Assembly: GCA_948099385.1 (NCBI GenBank)
Contig: CANUEZ040000140.1
Location: 1,612,001 to 1,676,000, forward strand
DNA length: 64,000 nucleotides
Direction: 5' to 3'
Origin: Fasciola hepatica
Lineage: Eukaryota; Platyhelminthes; Trematoda; Plagiorchiida; Fasciolidae
The translations under genes were made by a program, and so were the position numbers. Positions 22,963 to 34,789 of this stretch are shown here, piece after piece. The notes under the pieces were generated by a model. The model had not been told where the DNA came from and searched no databases. It saw only the letters and a list, made by a program, of their open reading frames with translations. Numbering within the stretch: the stretch's first letter is position 1; each line of letters opens with the position of its first letter.

Positions 22963-23766
22963 ATGCGTTCAGCTGATATGGAATCATTGGATATAAATGG
23001 TACTTCCAGAGAATGTGAGGAATATTTCTAACTTTTCGAAATTTGGTGTATGACTGAAAATGGATTAAGTTCTGAAATGAAAACTGCAGTTTTCTAATAT
23101 TCCATTGGCTAAGGTTCGTATGTATTGGTGGAAAATCTTGAATTTCTGGATTCTCCAGTGAATTCCTTCTGTAACAAACTGAAGGCGCTACTGGTGCATC
23201 ATTTTAAACTCATTAATTTTATTGCATCCTAAAGAGTCAAGTTCACTCCTCTTGTTCGTACAGAGAATCAGTCCGCTCGTGCATTCATTTGTGAACTTCA
23301 GACGAAAGGTTCAAATTGTGATTATGGTGCACAGTTGAATGATCAACTTCAAGATCATTTGATTGCTGTAATAAATATTCCAGAATTGCATCAAAGACTA
23401 CCAATTCAGAGCAATCAAACATTTTCGAGCATAAGAACTATTTGCAAACAGTATCGTGATGTTAAATCCATAATTGCACCTGTGAACAATACAGTTTTGT
23501 TAGGTCCAACTAGACGTCATGAAGAAATACGAGGAAAAAATCCGCAACAATCCAAACCTTCGGGTTGTAACCACATCAATGATGTAATGCCCAGGGGTCC
23601 CAGAAATTCTCATGCTCCAGTGCACGAATCTCTAGGAAAGTGTGATTCATGTGGACGTTTACATTCCCGGTTTTCTTGTCCACACCAAAAATTCTCAGTA
23701 TTTTCCCCTGTGGTTAGACTGGTCATAAGCAGAATGTTTATCGATAACGGAAAGTTTGTCGCATGA
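22963..23766 (+). pseudogene. Gypsy A gag, right copy
   Basis: ATG at 22963 opens MRSADMESLDINGTSRECEE and stops at 23029-23031. Sequence in the same frame is still gag-like (FEIWCMTENGLSSEMKTAVF). An open 143-codon stretch (23335-23766) carries the zinc knuckle C-DSC-GRL-H-SRFS-C at about residues 103-115 and ends in TGA just before the protease region. Only one zinc knuckle is recognisable. Confidence 0.77.
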
Positions 23767-23824
23767 CCGTTAACCCAAATTCATTTGAAAATGAGCTTCC
23801 TGTCATTGTTTTAGCCTTTGTCCA

Positions 23825-24060
23825 TATCCCTTCGTTTCATGCTACCCACACTTCATCCACTCCGAATGGCCATTCTCATAAATTTATTGCTGACACGAGT
23901 AGTACCGAGTATATCATTTCAAAGTCTCGTATCGAATAATTTCCCTTTGATGCTCATATTCAGCCTACTGATCTCCCGATCCGAGGTATCATTGGTCATT
24001 CTTTACCAATTTCAGGTTCATGTATCACTTCAATTCAGGTTTCCAAATCTTCTCCCATTC
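23825..24060 (+). pseudogene. Gypsy A protease, right copy
   Basis: KFIADTSSTEYIIS is the aspartic protease active-site segment (DTSS instead of DTGA). A stop follows (SRIE*FPF) and then PIRGIIGHSLPISGSC. Too broken to be active. Confidence 0.65.
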
Positions 24061-24194
24061 CGTGTATGTTTCTCATTTCTGATTCTGAATCGCCTTTCCT
24101 GAGTGTAAAAGTTCTTCGTCAGCTATTTGGGGATATTTCGTTGTTTAGCACTCAGTGGTGTTTCTCACCTTCGAAACCTTATTCTTCAATGTTC

Positions 24195-24885
24195 CAAGGT
24201 TTCTGGTGGAATGCATATACCACCTATCAAACTGGAAGTGTTCGGGGATTCGATATTTATCAAAAGACGCATCATACCATTTGGCTTGCGTAAATCATTT
24301 CGCCTCACTATACAATCCATGTGTGAAAGAGGCATCATGAGGCCATTTGGATCATCCAGTTGGGCTACTCCCGTTGTAAATCCCCTTAAGTCAGATGGTA
24401 AAACCCCACGGGTATGTGGTGATTATTGGGCTGATCCTCAACGAAAGACTACTCTAGCGCAAGTGTTCTACCGAAAAATCGGAGGATTTGCTTTATCGTC
24501 TTTCAGGTTCCACAATCTTTTCCAAGATTGACCTCAAGGACGCATATTTACGAATACCTACCACCTCACGAGAAATCTAGTTTGTTCACGGTCATGAATA
24601 CTCCATTTAGTCTTCACACGTATAATTTTCTACCTTTTGGTTTGCTTGTGTCACCTGCTTTATTCCAACAGACACTTAATTTGATTATTTCCGGTCTCCA
24701 TGGAGTTGAATCCTATCAAGACATTGAAGTTGCTGTTCACGGTCCATCCAAAGATATCCACGATTTTCGTCTTTGTTGTTTATTAGAGAGATTCCTCCAG
24801 CTTGACGTTGTAATCAGCCCAAACAAATGTTTTTGGTGTTTCACAGTTTTCGTGTCTGGGGCATACTATAAATTCTGATAACATT
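24195..24885 (+). pseudogene. Gypsy A reverse transcriptase, right copy
   Basis: Blocks in order: KVSGGMHIPPIKLEVFGDS, FGLRKSFRLTIQ, SSSWATPVVNPLKSDG, RVCGDYW, a frameshift, KIDLKDAYLRIP (motif A Asp intact), LPFGLLVSPALFQQTLNLI (motif B) and SYQDIEVAVHG at motif C with the second Asp lost. The thumb-proximal region continues to LDVVISPNKCFW. Confidence 0.84.
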
Positions 24886-25118
24886 TCTCCTAATATCAAG
24901 TGATTGTCGCCTTTAACTGATGTACTTTCGCCCACTAACATTCACGAACTTCTTTATTTTTTACTTGCACTACAATACTATTCTCGGTTCATTCCAAAAT
25001 TTTCTCACAGGGATATCTGTTTGTTTGACATTCTTCTAAGTGTTTTCCATAGTCTTCGGTTCACGAGCAAACACTGTGTAATCTGTCAGTACTTCTGAAG
25101 TCGGATGTTGTTCTTAAA

Positions 25119-25365
25119 CCCTTTTCACCGAACGATCATACCACTGTAATTACTGATGCATCTCCGACAGGTATTGGTGTTATTCTGGAACCATGTGGTC
25201 GACCTGTGACGTGCCTTTCACGGCGACTCACCAAAGACAAAACGGGTTAGTCTCAGAGCCAAAGAGAAGGGCTGACTGTCCATTGGGGAGTAAAACGCCT
25301 ACACAAATATCTGTTTGGTACCAAGTTCACCATCGTCACTGATTATGGGGCGTTAAAATTTGTTT
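25119..25365 (+). pseudogene. Gypsy A RNase H, right copy
   Basis: VITDASPTGIGVIL, SRRLTKDKTG (then a stop), REGLTVHWGVKRLHKYLFG and FTIVTDYGALKF represent the RNase H fold in order. Past it a linker with ESSAAIVQR leads to the integrase. Confidence 0.77.
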
Positions 25366-25761
25366 GTCACCTCATACGATCAAGAGTGGAATCATCAGCC
25401 GCAATAGTTCAACGCTGAAGTATTGTACGGAGTTCTTACGACCACGATATTTTCCTTCGAAGTGCTTAACACATTCAGCATGTAGACCTTTCATTCCGAT
25501 ATGCTCCTGCATCCACGCCGTCGAATACTTCTGATCTCTTGTTAGTACAACCACTTCCTGTGCGTATAGAAGACTTGACTTGATTCAAGATACCCGTAAG
25601 TACTTCGCATCAGTGATCTTGGCTTTACGTCATGGATGAAAAAGAGATAGAAAGCTACGACTTCCGGACTTCTTCACTAGCATAGAGAGCCTTTCGGTCA
25701 CTCCAGATGGACTGTTGTGCTTTAATGATCGTATTGTTATTCCTCCGAAATTTCAGTCAGC

Positions 25762-26754
25762 CATACTTCAAGATATACTTTTCAGGCATTTGGGAGTTGA
25801 CAAAATGAAGTCCTAGGCCCAATTAATATGTCAGTGGCCTGAGCTTAACGCGGATATTATCAATACAGCCATGAGTTTCCCAAGGTGCCTACACAAACAA
25901 CACTCAAAACCCAGCAAATGGCTTCCGTGGACAGTTTCATGCGGATATTGGCAGCCCGTGCATGCAGACTACTGTGGTCCATTTCTGGGCAAGTATTATG
26001 CACCGGTAGTTCTTGACGCATTTTCTCGCTGACCAGATGTATTTTGGACAACGTCACTGTAATAATCGTAATGAACTGAACTGACAAGACATACTGAAGT
26101 TGCCCCATCCAGAACTACGCGAACGAAAATAGAAAGAAGACCAAGGCTGCGAAATGGCACGGTATTTGTATTGCAGAACGGGTTTGTATAAATATGTTAA
26201 ATCGGAGAAGATAATTGGTAGACTCGAGAATGATCAATCACAGGGAGCTTTTGTCGGAATTGTCCGTGGTGATCCTGGTTGGTTGAGGCTCATCCATGTA
26301 CGTGACTAAAAAGCTTTACCTGGCCTTATCACGTGTGACAGCTGCGGAATCACCACAGTCACCCACAGCCGAGTTCACACAGATTGCACTGCGCAAAACG
26401 TTTAGTGAGGAAGGAGTACCTCTAGCACGTGCTACAGATAATGGTACCCATTTCTCTGCTAAGTCCCTAGATAATTGGTTCAAAGGACTTGGTTATCATC
26501 ATTCGTATACTGCAACCCGCCATCCTCAGTCTAATGGGCTTGCTGAGAACTTTGTTCGTACTCTTAAAAGTGCTATACATTCTATCAATCCCCAGTCCTT
26601 TGTTGAACTAGACCGAACTGTTGATGATTTCTGGATGCAATACCAAAATGCTTGTCATAGTGCCACTGGTAAGAGCCCAGCGCAGTTCTTCAAATCTCGT
26701 TGTTTGAGAACCAGTTTTAAATGTGTTTCTTCTGCTGAAGTAAGCTTCATCTGA
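25762..26754 (+). pseudogene. Gypsy A integrase, right copy, split by solo LTR
   Basis: N-terminal RHLGVDKMKS, then WPELNADI and SFPRC resemble an HHCC zinc finger with the first Cys changed to Phe. VVLDAFSR holds the first catalytic Asp. After the 300-bp insert the open frame continues (SPTAEFTQIALRKTF), with ATDNGTHFSAKSLDNW (second Asp) and QSNGLAENFVRTLKSAI (Glu). The tail TGKSPAQFF is the usual C-terminal block. The triad is present but interrupted. The catalytic part from 26363 to 26754 is fully open. Confidence 0.85.
26058..26357 (-). repeat. Nested family-B solo LTR, right arm
   Basis: The plus strand reads TGTAATAATCG to AATCACCACA, with perfect GTCAC repeats at 26053-26057 and 26358-26362. 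Removing the insert and one repeat gives a continuous integrase frame. CCAAT (complement ATTGG) and a TATTTATAC box point to minus-strand sense. Diverged solo copies are at 29851, 39648, 45904 and about 54700. Confidence 0.92.
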
Positions 26755-26760
26755 GGAAGT

Positions 26761-27069
26761 TGTTGTGTGACCAACCCACGTGTCATTGGCATTCGCACGT
26801 GATCCATTCTGGTCCCGTTGACCTTGCATTCGCGTGCACGATGCTTGTCTATCCCACACTGTGCTTTGTTCCACTGCACCAATCACATGCGATTAGGCGC
26901 ACGTGTGACTGACATTGATTCTTTGGTCCTGTCCCTTTGACATGATATTATGCTTGCGCTTGCCAGTGGATGATTCACTTGTTTGCCTGTTTGTCTGCTT
27001 ATGTGCGTGTCTACTGATTTACTGATAAACGGATCTATTACGTACTGTATTCTCTGAATTGTGAACACA
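26761..27069 (+). repeat. 3' LTR of Gypsy A, right copy
   Basis: TGTTGTGTGACC to GTGAACACA, 309 bp, starting seven bases after the integrase stop codon. It contains CACCAATCACATG (a CCAAT box). It is followed directly by TGATC, the target repeat. Confidence 0.85.
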
Positions 27070-27074
27070 TGATC

Positions 27075-29850
27075 TTTCTCAAAATTCGTGGACTGCCGAG
27101 TGTTTATTGAATTCGATCTCAGTATCCTGGATGCGTATTTTGAGATGATTTTGTACTGCTCTTGGTAAACCTGTCCGAATTTTTTGTCCTAAAACAGACA
27201 AGCCGAAATAGGCATTACTCTGTACTTACTCAAGTTGCCAACGCACACTAATTATTATTCACCATCATTTTCATCACAATATACCATGAGAAAACGTATG
27301 GACGAATTCTGTTTGGTTTAAAAATTCTGCCGAATTCAGCGTCATTTCCATTTTGTAGCTGCCGTATAATTCAAGTGCGGCACCTTTTGGTTAACTGCAT
27401 TTGAATGTGCTCAACCAGAAATTCTCAACCAGCAAAAACTGGTAGAACATTTTTCTTCACATCACTGCTGATCACAAACTGGTCTGTCCACGTCTCATCT
27501 GGATATTTTCATTCATTCATTCAATTGATGCATTGATTAGTTCGATGTTATGCATATCTTGTATCGGTATTCCCTGTTCTGAAATAAAAATAAGGATTTC
27601 GGCACGGACATTCCGATACGATTTTTACTAACACAGTTATGGAGCTAGTGCAAAGATGTCCTTGAACAACCGTGCTCAAAAAACAGTTATTTCAATAATG
27701 AAATGTTGTCATGCCGGCATTACAATAAGAAAGAAAACCGTTTGCAATTACCTTCGTATTTTGAAATGCATCAAAGAAACGAAGGAGAAAATCTGTTCAG
27801 AACACCTGTTCGTTTTTGAATCATTCAAGACCATTGAACTAGGATTTGCAGGTCGTGCTAAGTGTTACCGTGTCTCTCGGCTGAGGACCAAAGTGGATGT
27901 ATAAAATGATCCAAAATGAAACTCCATTCTAGTCCGCGTTCACAAATGAGTGGTTTGGGGCAACGTGAACATCCCTGTTCGCGCGGTTCGATGAGGTATT
28001 GTTTTGTGTACAGAAACTTCTTGACCGTTGATTAGCCCGAGTTGTCAATCTCAGTCATCGATCAGATAGCATTTTTAATAGTCCAAGTCTTAGGATCGAT
28101 CTTTATTGGCAGCTCTGAAGTCAAAATGTACGTGGCACAAGGACGAGCCACTTATTCCAGCTGGCCCAGTAAGTGTAACCACGACCCAAAGCGTTTCATC
28201 CGACGTCAGAAAAGTCATCCTAGAAAAACAATAAATCAAAGTGAACGTGTCACACCGAGTAACTACTTCTCGTAGGCGGTCTTTATAAAGGATCCAGGCT
28301 TTGCAAATTTTATCATACCAGCCGTAAGTATGACACCAGGGCTCGCTAGTGTTGCAACGGATAGCTCTGGCCTGACTATCCCACTCAGCAGAGTGCTGCC
28401 CAATGAGCTTGATCGGACATCAGATTCTGCGTGAATCTGAGTGATTTACAATCTCACTACAACCAGCACATAGCATAGGAAAATTACGGATCACAAGACT
28501 GGAGCACAGGATTCTCAATGAACAGATCGAAATTTCCAGGAGCTTTTTGTGCTGTGTCCAGTTATATTATTTCCTTGACTGTTCAAGCACCGACAAAAAT
28601 GGTTGTTTGATTTTCGGCAGATTTAATTTACTGCCCAAGCAAGATCATTCGTGGATTTAATCTCAACCAACCGATAGTATGTTGCTGGGTTGGTTAGGCC
28701 ACCCAGTGTCACACGTTCACCAATAACCAGTCCTGTTTCAGGGAGATTTAAATGACTTATGAATTTGTTAAAGTTCATAACCAGTCACGCTCAAATGGTC
28801 TTGTTTGAGTGAAACATTTTACAGTATGCTGTAGTATGAGCATCAAATCACGGATCATCCATCATTGACACTAAGTTATAAGCAACACTGTTTTTGAACT
28901 GTTCAGTATATTATTCCATGAGCTGAATGATTTATTTTTTTAACCTAGGTTGATCATGGTTTTCTTCTCGGAAATAAATGAGGAACGGTGAAATAACCTA
29001 TCATCAAATGGGACTGAATTCTAGTCGTAGTAGTTACTAGTTGCGGCTACTTCACATCGTTTCCAGCAGTCTGGAATGTTTTAGCCGAACTTTTACTAAA
29101 CGAAAGGTCTAATGGCGTCCCCTGGAGTGGGCTGAACTGACCCGCAAAAATTCCATTAGCTGGGCTACCAAATCGTTATTTCCGCACAAACAATGTTATT
29201 CAAGCTTCTGCAACTATTCCACCAGCTTTCTATGAATTTTCGTGGTCGAAGTCATTATGTGATAAGAAGTGGTAAAATGTTGTAATGCGCAGTTAGGTGT
29301 GCGTCGCACTAGAACTCGAATGGACTCTGACCAGATGAGAGCCGGGCACGTTGTTTCAGATCAGTTCCGTTCAACGGACCATCAAACACACACACTGGGA
29401 GCGGTGACTTAGGTTGCCGTTTCTCAGCTGCAACCTTAACCAAAAGTATTGAAAGTGGTATGAAAAGAATACAGAGACAATGCGAATACAAAAGGTCAGT
29501 TGATGCTACATCGAGCCATACCCTCTGATTAAGGGGGTCTCTTGAATCCCACCCACGAAGCGTCCTGAGTCCTATATGGGCAAATTGAAGACCTCGGATT
29601 TACAAACCTTTCTTTTGCGTCATGAAATGATCCGGTGTTCCCACCGATCCTAGCAATGTTACGAAGATACCACTGTTCGAATATCCACAGTATTCATATA
29701 TCGATCACTATCAATGGCTGATTCTGAACCATAAGGAAGAACTTGTATGAGTGCTTTACCGCACACTCCACCCTTGATAGATAAGCGGACGTCAGGTTGA
29801 TTCCACAGACGACTGAGGTTGGTGGATGTCTAGTGAGCCATGTGCATACG
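27075..29850. other. Long stretch without recognised genes
   Basis: About 2.8 kb of AT-rich DNA. The longest plus-strand frames are 82 codons (27656-27904, Lys- and Cys-rich) and 77 codons (28042-28275), neither with a recognised motif. No TE domain was found. Confidence 0.4.
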
Positions 29851-30156
29851 TGTAGTGATTCGACTGTCTCCACACTCGGTCCAGTGTGCTACAGCTCCAT
29901 TTCTAGTATCCAACCAATCAGGTGAAGCCAGACCGTAACTGTTAGGTCGTGTGGATTCAGCGAAATTGCCTTGTAACTGGTCAGCACGTTATCTTCCAAT
30001 AAGTGCATGCCTACTTCTGTATATAAACAAGTTAGCACCGACCAAATAAACAGAATACATTCTTGCTGTTCTTATCTGGTCTTGTCGTTTTCATCCAGTG
30101 CGCGTAGTCTGAGTCCAAGTTATTTCGTTACTGACGGTTAGATATGACTACCACAA
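29851..30156 (+). repeat. Family-B solo LTR
   Basis: 306 bp from TGTAGTGATTCG to GACTACCACA. Near-matching 5-bp flanks are ATACG and ATATG. It is closely related, in inverted orientation, to 45904-46214. It has no internal domain beside it. Confidence 0.82.
29914..30050 (+). promoter_or_regulatory. Core promoter and poly-A signal of LTR B
   Basis: CCAATCA at 29914-29920, TATATAAA at 30020-30027 and AATAAA at 30045-30050 are arranged as in an LTR U3/R. The CCAAT motif also occurs in the other LTRs of the window. The short distance from TATA to AATAAA leaves a very short R region. Activity is not known. Confidence 0.5.
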
Positions 30157-30439
30157 TATGCGATGACTTTCCATCAGATATCTGGCCTCCGGGTGAAATG
30201 CAGCTGCTTAGATAATAGAACTTATCTACTTGGTTTGCAACCACCTCGGGTACTGAAAGGTTTAGCGTTGATTAAACCTAGTCCTGCAACGGCAACTTGC
30301 TGTTTGATGGTATAAAAGTATACCGAACCTTTTTTATTTTCGTTTCTTTTATCTACTTCTTTTTTACTCTGTAATAGTAGTAGTACACTACTTCGGAAAC
30401 GGGGTAATGGCTAATTAAACGCTGTCACTCAGTTGCTAA

Positions 30440-32150
30440 ATCTGTTTGGATAGACTTGCTGCTTACCTGGGTCTCCACTTAGACGAACAACCTCGTCCGC
30501 ACACTCAATGTCTGTCACTTCACCACCCCGGCAAAAGTTCAATATCACTGTCCTTACAGGACAAACGGGCAGTATCTAGTGCCTTATCAGTCGTAAAGAT
30601 AAAGAGGAAAGGAGAAAGTGGGCAACCGTGATGAACACCACTTTTCGTGGTAAATGCAAGTGAAAGATCGCCGTAGGCCCGAACTCGGATTCAGCTTTTC
30701 TTCTGAGGGGACTTTACGATAGAGATAGATTTCTCTGGTACATCCTTGAGCAAGAGAACCGTGCGGTCGACTGAGTCAGACACCTTCAGATTAGGAAAAA
30801 CAGGGACCGTGGGCCTACGGAAGGTGCGCCAATGTTGCAAAATTCGTCGAAGAGTGAGTATTTGCTCAGCACAACCTCGACCAGGTCTAAATCGAGCTTG
30901 GTTCTGGTGTGACCAATGTTCTCGGGAGTTAGATAAGCTGTGGTGACTAATACCAGAAAGCAGTTTAGGTGAGATGCTAAGCAGAGTTATTCCTTAGTGG
31001 ATTTCACACGAAGACCCATTGACTTTCTTATAAATTTGTATTATCACTTATTCACACCAACTATTTTGAGCTTGTTCGTTCACACTTATCAAACTCAGAA
31101 ATTTTGTCAACTCCTGCGACAACGCTGAGCCACCTTTAAAAAGAGATGGAAGGTTCAGAAGCCCTATATTGCTTAGGGTGGCTTATATCACGAACCTCCG
31201 TTTCTGACTGAGGATTGGAATCCACATCGGGAATTATAACCACCGTGCTACTCAGTGCATCTGTTGTGGATAAAAACCATTTAAATTGCTTCTCGAAATC
31301 CTCCTCCCAACGATCTACAAGATGCTCTTGAGTCTGAACCAATGAGCATTTGGACTCTTTGATTAGTTCACTTACCCCTAGATTTCGTGGACCGGTACTT
31401 CTAATTAAACGGAAAAGTTTGCGGTTGTCGCTAGTTGCGGCAGGTTTTCCCATCTTCTCACACTTAGCAATACACCACTGCTCACTGTCGTTTCTCAGGC
31501 ACCCGACCAGTTGGCTATCGTGGCATCTTCGCATCTCACCATATCTAGCATCTGGGGAAAAAGATCTGCGTAAATCTTAAAGTGCATCAGAGGACACAAA
31601 TATGCATCATCTTTGTATATATATGGTTCATGGGCCTTAGGCAGTATTAACAGTCTCAAGTATGACGTCTTTGATCTCTATCCATCGTACACCCGGATCC
31701 TGGGCATGTGAATGCATCATTAACCTGGTCGATAATTAAGTTTCGAATACAGATCGAAGGTTTTCGTCCAGAAGCAACTGTGGTGGATGGTTGGCCATGG
31801 TATTAGTTTCTCCGTCAAGGAGACGAATGTTAAAACGCGCGCGGATAAGAGTGCGATCCGTGTCTACAGACGTGGACCAAAATGAGTCAAACTTGAATTG
31901 ATCCGCGCCAGCGATAATCGATAGCAACGTGGTCTATCTGAGTCCAATGCGAGCGGACGCTAGGTTAGTTGGTTTCACATTTCTTGCGGGGATATTAGTA
32001 CTCGCCAACAATAATCTATGGGCAGAATATAGTTGCATGAGTCGGTCATTATTATCGGTTCCATCTGCTAAACTGCCAAGTCTATTACGCTTCCCACGTT
32101 TATATCCTGATACTTGTTTACAGGGAGCATGGGCAATCGATCTCCATTGC
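30440..32150 (-). mobile_element. RTE-like LINE fragment, second copy
   Basis: Minus strand, from 32150: RLMQLYSAHRLLLAST and FWSTSVDTDRTLIRARF (end of an APE endonuclease, catalytic His changed to Arg). Next comes the linker with LVGCLRNDSEQWCIAK and FRLIRSTGPRNLGVSELI (31136-31534), then RT text. Near 30660-30560, LSLAFTTKSGVHHGCPLSPFLF is motif B. The 5' part of the endonuclease and the YADD region are missing or unreadable. It is the same family type as 18790-21262, diverged, and inverted relative to it. Confidence 0.75.
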
Positions 32151-33154
32151 AACTACTATTGCGACAACCCATTGACGTAAATCAGAAGGCAAAGACAGCA
32201 CGTCAGATGACAGTGTATATGACTTGAAATAACGACATAACGTTTATAGCTAAAATATAATAATCTCGAAAGTGTCCCTCCAGTAGGATGGCTGCCTCGT
32301 GAGACCTGACTGACTGAGTATTTTCGCTGGTTAGGTCACCATTTTTCCAATGTTTACACGGCTGGTTTGGCCTCATGCCGGGGTGGAGGTGGGTTGATTG
32401 GTTGTTCCAGCTGGGCATGTTCATCCCGATTATTAGCTTAGCTTCAAAAGGTTTTCCCAAATCTTTGCCAATATCTACCTCCAATTTGCCTGTTTTCGGT
32501 TAGGCTTCGACACATCAAAGACACCGGCAACAAACTTTATGTCCGAAGATCGCAAGCCGCGGGGCCGTTGTGACGAATCATCGTAGAAATCATTTTTGTC
32601 CTCAGGATAGCTACAGTTAGTTGGGATATAGAAATGGCAAACAGGTAACGACGCTTACAGTTTGTTACTGTTGACAAGCACAGGGCAGTCCGACTGAGCT
32701 GTACACAGATCACTGCTGCGTGGGATCAAGTGAAGCTGTGCACGTTCGATCTTCATGCTCAGATCGATGCCAAATCAGCCTGACCACGAGCATGAGACAC
32801 CGAGATGTTCGAAAAGAGAAAAGTGAAACTAGAGGCCAAGCCCATATGAAGGGAGCGCACTGCTATCACTGAAGTTGGGTGGTGTAAGCATGTATTGGAG
32901 GTTTCAAGAATCCTGGTCTGGACAGTCCATTGTCTAGTTTGACAAGGTGTGAAAAAGGGCTCAGATAAAAGAATGCTCATATCTGACATTGGGTTATCTA
33001 TTTTATCTACCTGGAAAGTATTATCCTTGTCAAGTGGTACAAGGTCTCGATTACTGCTCTTTGTAGCATCTCGTTTCCACTAAAGAATGGAATTTGAAGG
33101 ATGGAGGACGAAGAGTAGAAAGACAAAAAATGTATTCCAACGGGCCGTAGGAAA
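32151..33154. other. Unrecognised spacer
   Basis: Short frames on both strands without motifs. The 93-codon minus-strand frame at 32203-32484 could be the decayed 5' part of the RTE-like copy. Confidence 0.3.
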
Positions 33155-34465
33155 TTTATGGGCATATCATAATTCAACGCTGCCCAAACTACTGAAGTTT
33201 TCTCATCCGGAACCTTAACCGGACCCTTTGACTCAACAGTCAGACACAAAAACAAGTAGAGTAGTAACCAAGTACGGGAAGGCAACCGAAGCAACGGTGA
33301 AGGAACTTCCTCTGACGTGTCACATGACACCTGATTACTCATTCGATCATATCTTGATTTCAATGGGGCTTCGTTATCAATCCGCTTTTCAAATTCATGC
33401 CTTAGTCCAAAGAACCCAATAGAGCATGTGTAACACGGACGGGACAGCATCATTTGAATTGTGGGCTGTCCAGCTTAAGTGGGTGATGGATACCTAGTGA
33501 AGTGTGATAACTTCTCCCACCGTCGAGAGAAATTTCAGACTAATTCATATACACGCTTTCTGATTCCAATCACTAATCTTCACGGTTTGACCCATAATAT
33601 AAATTTTGTGAACCTTGGATGTCCTCCTTCCCACTACCTCTGTTATTATCCAAAACAAGGACTTCACGTAGTAACCCATATGGGTTTTGATTGAATGTTA
33701 TTCACCAGCACATAAAACCGCTCGTTGTCACATATTCATATAACATTTCTCTATTGGAGCACGCATTCCATAATGGATAGTTCAAACTCCCATTTTGCAG
33801 TATTTCGTACTTGATTAGTGATTAAAAAATGTAAAGTAGAAATAAAAACGGAACAAATGCCATTTAAAACACTTTCAGAGGTCACGACGTTATAGAACAT
33901 TCCACTATAGTTTGGATACATGTCTGAGCAACTTTTAACGACGAGTTGTTACGTTTAGTAATATTCTCCGTGGTTTCCATCTCACATCTCTGTTTTGATG
34001 TTGGTTTCTGTGGCACTGAGCAGAGATTTTGCTCTTGATTTTCTCTTAATCGGACTAAAATTCGATGAATTTCTACCTATCTGCATTCTTCAATGGCCGC
34101 CAACTCCAGATTTGGTTAGAACGATGCCTTGTTAATGACATGAACAGAACTCTCAAGATTTTAAGCATCGATTTGATTCGGAACCCTCTAAACCATTGAA
34201 CACAGTATTTTTTGTGTAGTCTCACTTCTGATTGTCTAGAGTAACTGACCCAGGATCAAAGCATTGCAATGACTTTCAAGTTGGTTCGCTTGGTGTTCGG
34301 AACAATACGTGACCTACACCTAGAGGAAGTGGGTTTTATCAAGATGGGCGGCGTGTAAGCTTTCGGACTTTCTTGGACCTGACTTTTGGTGGTGAGTGGG
34401 CCAGGGTAGATTGGGTACATGTACAAATTTCTTCCGAGCACCCTTCGTATAAAGGAACTTAATAT

Positions 34466-34783
34466 GTGTCACCTCGGCTTCAAGCTCTCAATGAGAGTGA
34501 TACTGTGTCTAGCCATCTCGTGAATTTAGAACGGATTTGTACGTCATCCTCCAGTGTACTTGATCAGTTATCACTAACCGAAAGAAAGAAATTCACTGAA
34601 TATGTCCAATCAATCGTGCACACACAGGTGGATGAGAAACGAAACTCACTGATGAAACGTATTGAAAGATCAAAACCTGTGGGTGAGATTCCATCAAATC
34701 CTGAAAGATTTGTACACAACCTATCAAACATCCAGTTAGACAAATTTCTCCTAGAGGTATTATCCTTGGGGCCTAATTTCTGA
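34466..34783 (+). pseudogene. Penelope-like protein, N-terminal segment
   Basis: A 105-codon frame, SPRLQALNESDTVSSHLV onward, ending EVLSLGPNF before a stop. The LSLGPNF block is characteristic of the region ahead of the Penelope RT. It differs from the left copy at two positions over the shared 105 residues and shares its terminal stop. Confidence 0.78.
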
Positions 34784-34789
34784 TGCGCA

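Larger units (their letters stand above)
21571..27069. repeat. Right arm of the 5.5-kb inverted duplication
   Basis: Reverse complement of 2325-7814. This arm is the likely donor because Gypsy A here is flanked by TGATC on both sides (22776-22780 and 27070-27074), while the left copy lacks the outer repeat. The inner arm end reads CCGGAGCATAG, against GAGGAGCATAG at the left junction. Confidence 0.9.
22781..27069 (+). mobile_element. Ty3/Gypsy retrotransposon A, right copy
   Basis: A 4.3-kb element with a 52-bp 5' LTR remnant, leader, gag, protease, RT, RNase H, integrase (with nested solo LTR) and a 309-bp 3' LTR. It is flanked by perfect 5-bp repeats TGATC. All enzymatic domains carry the same main lesions as the left copy. 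The preserved target repeat marks this as the original integration site of the two. Confidence 0.9.
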
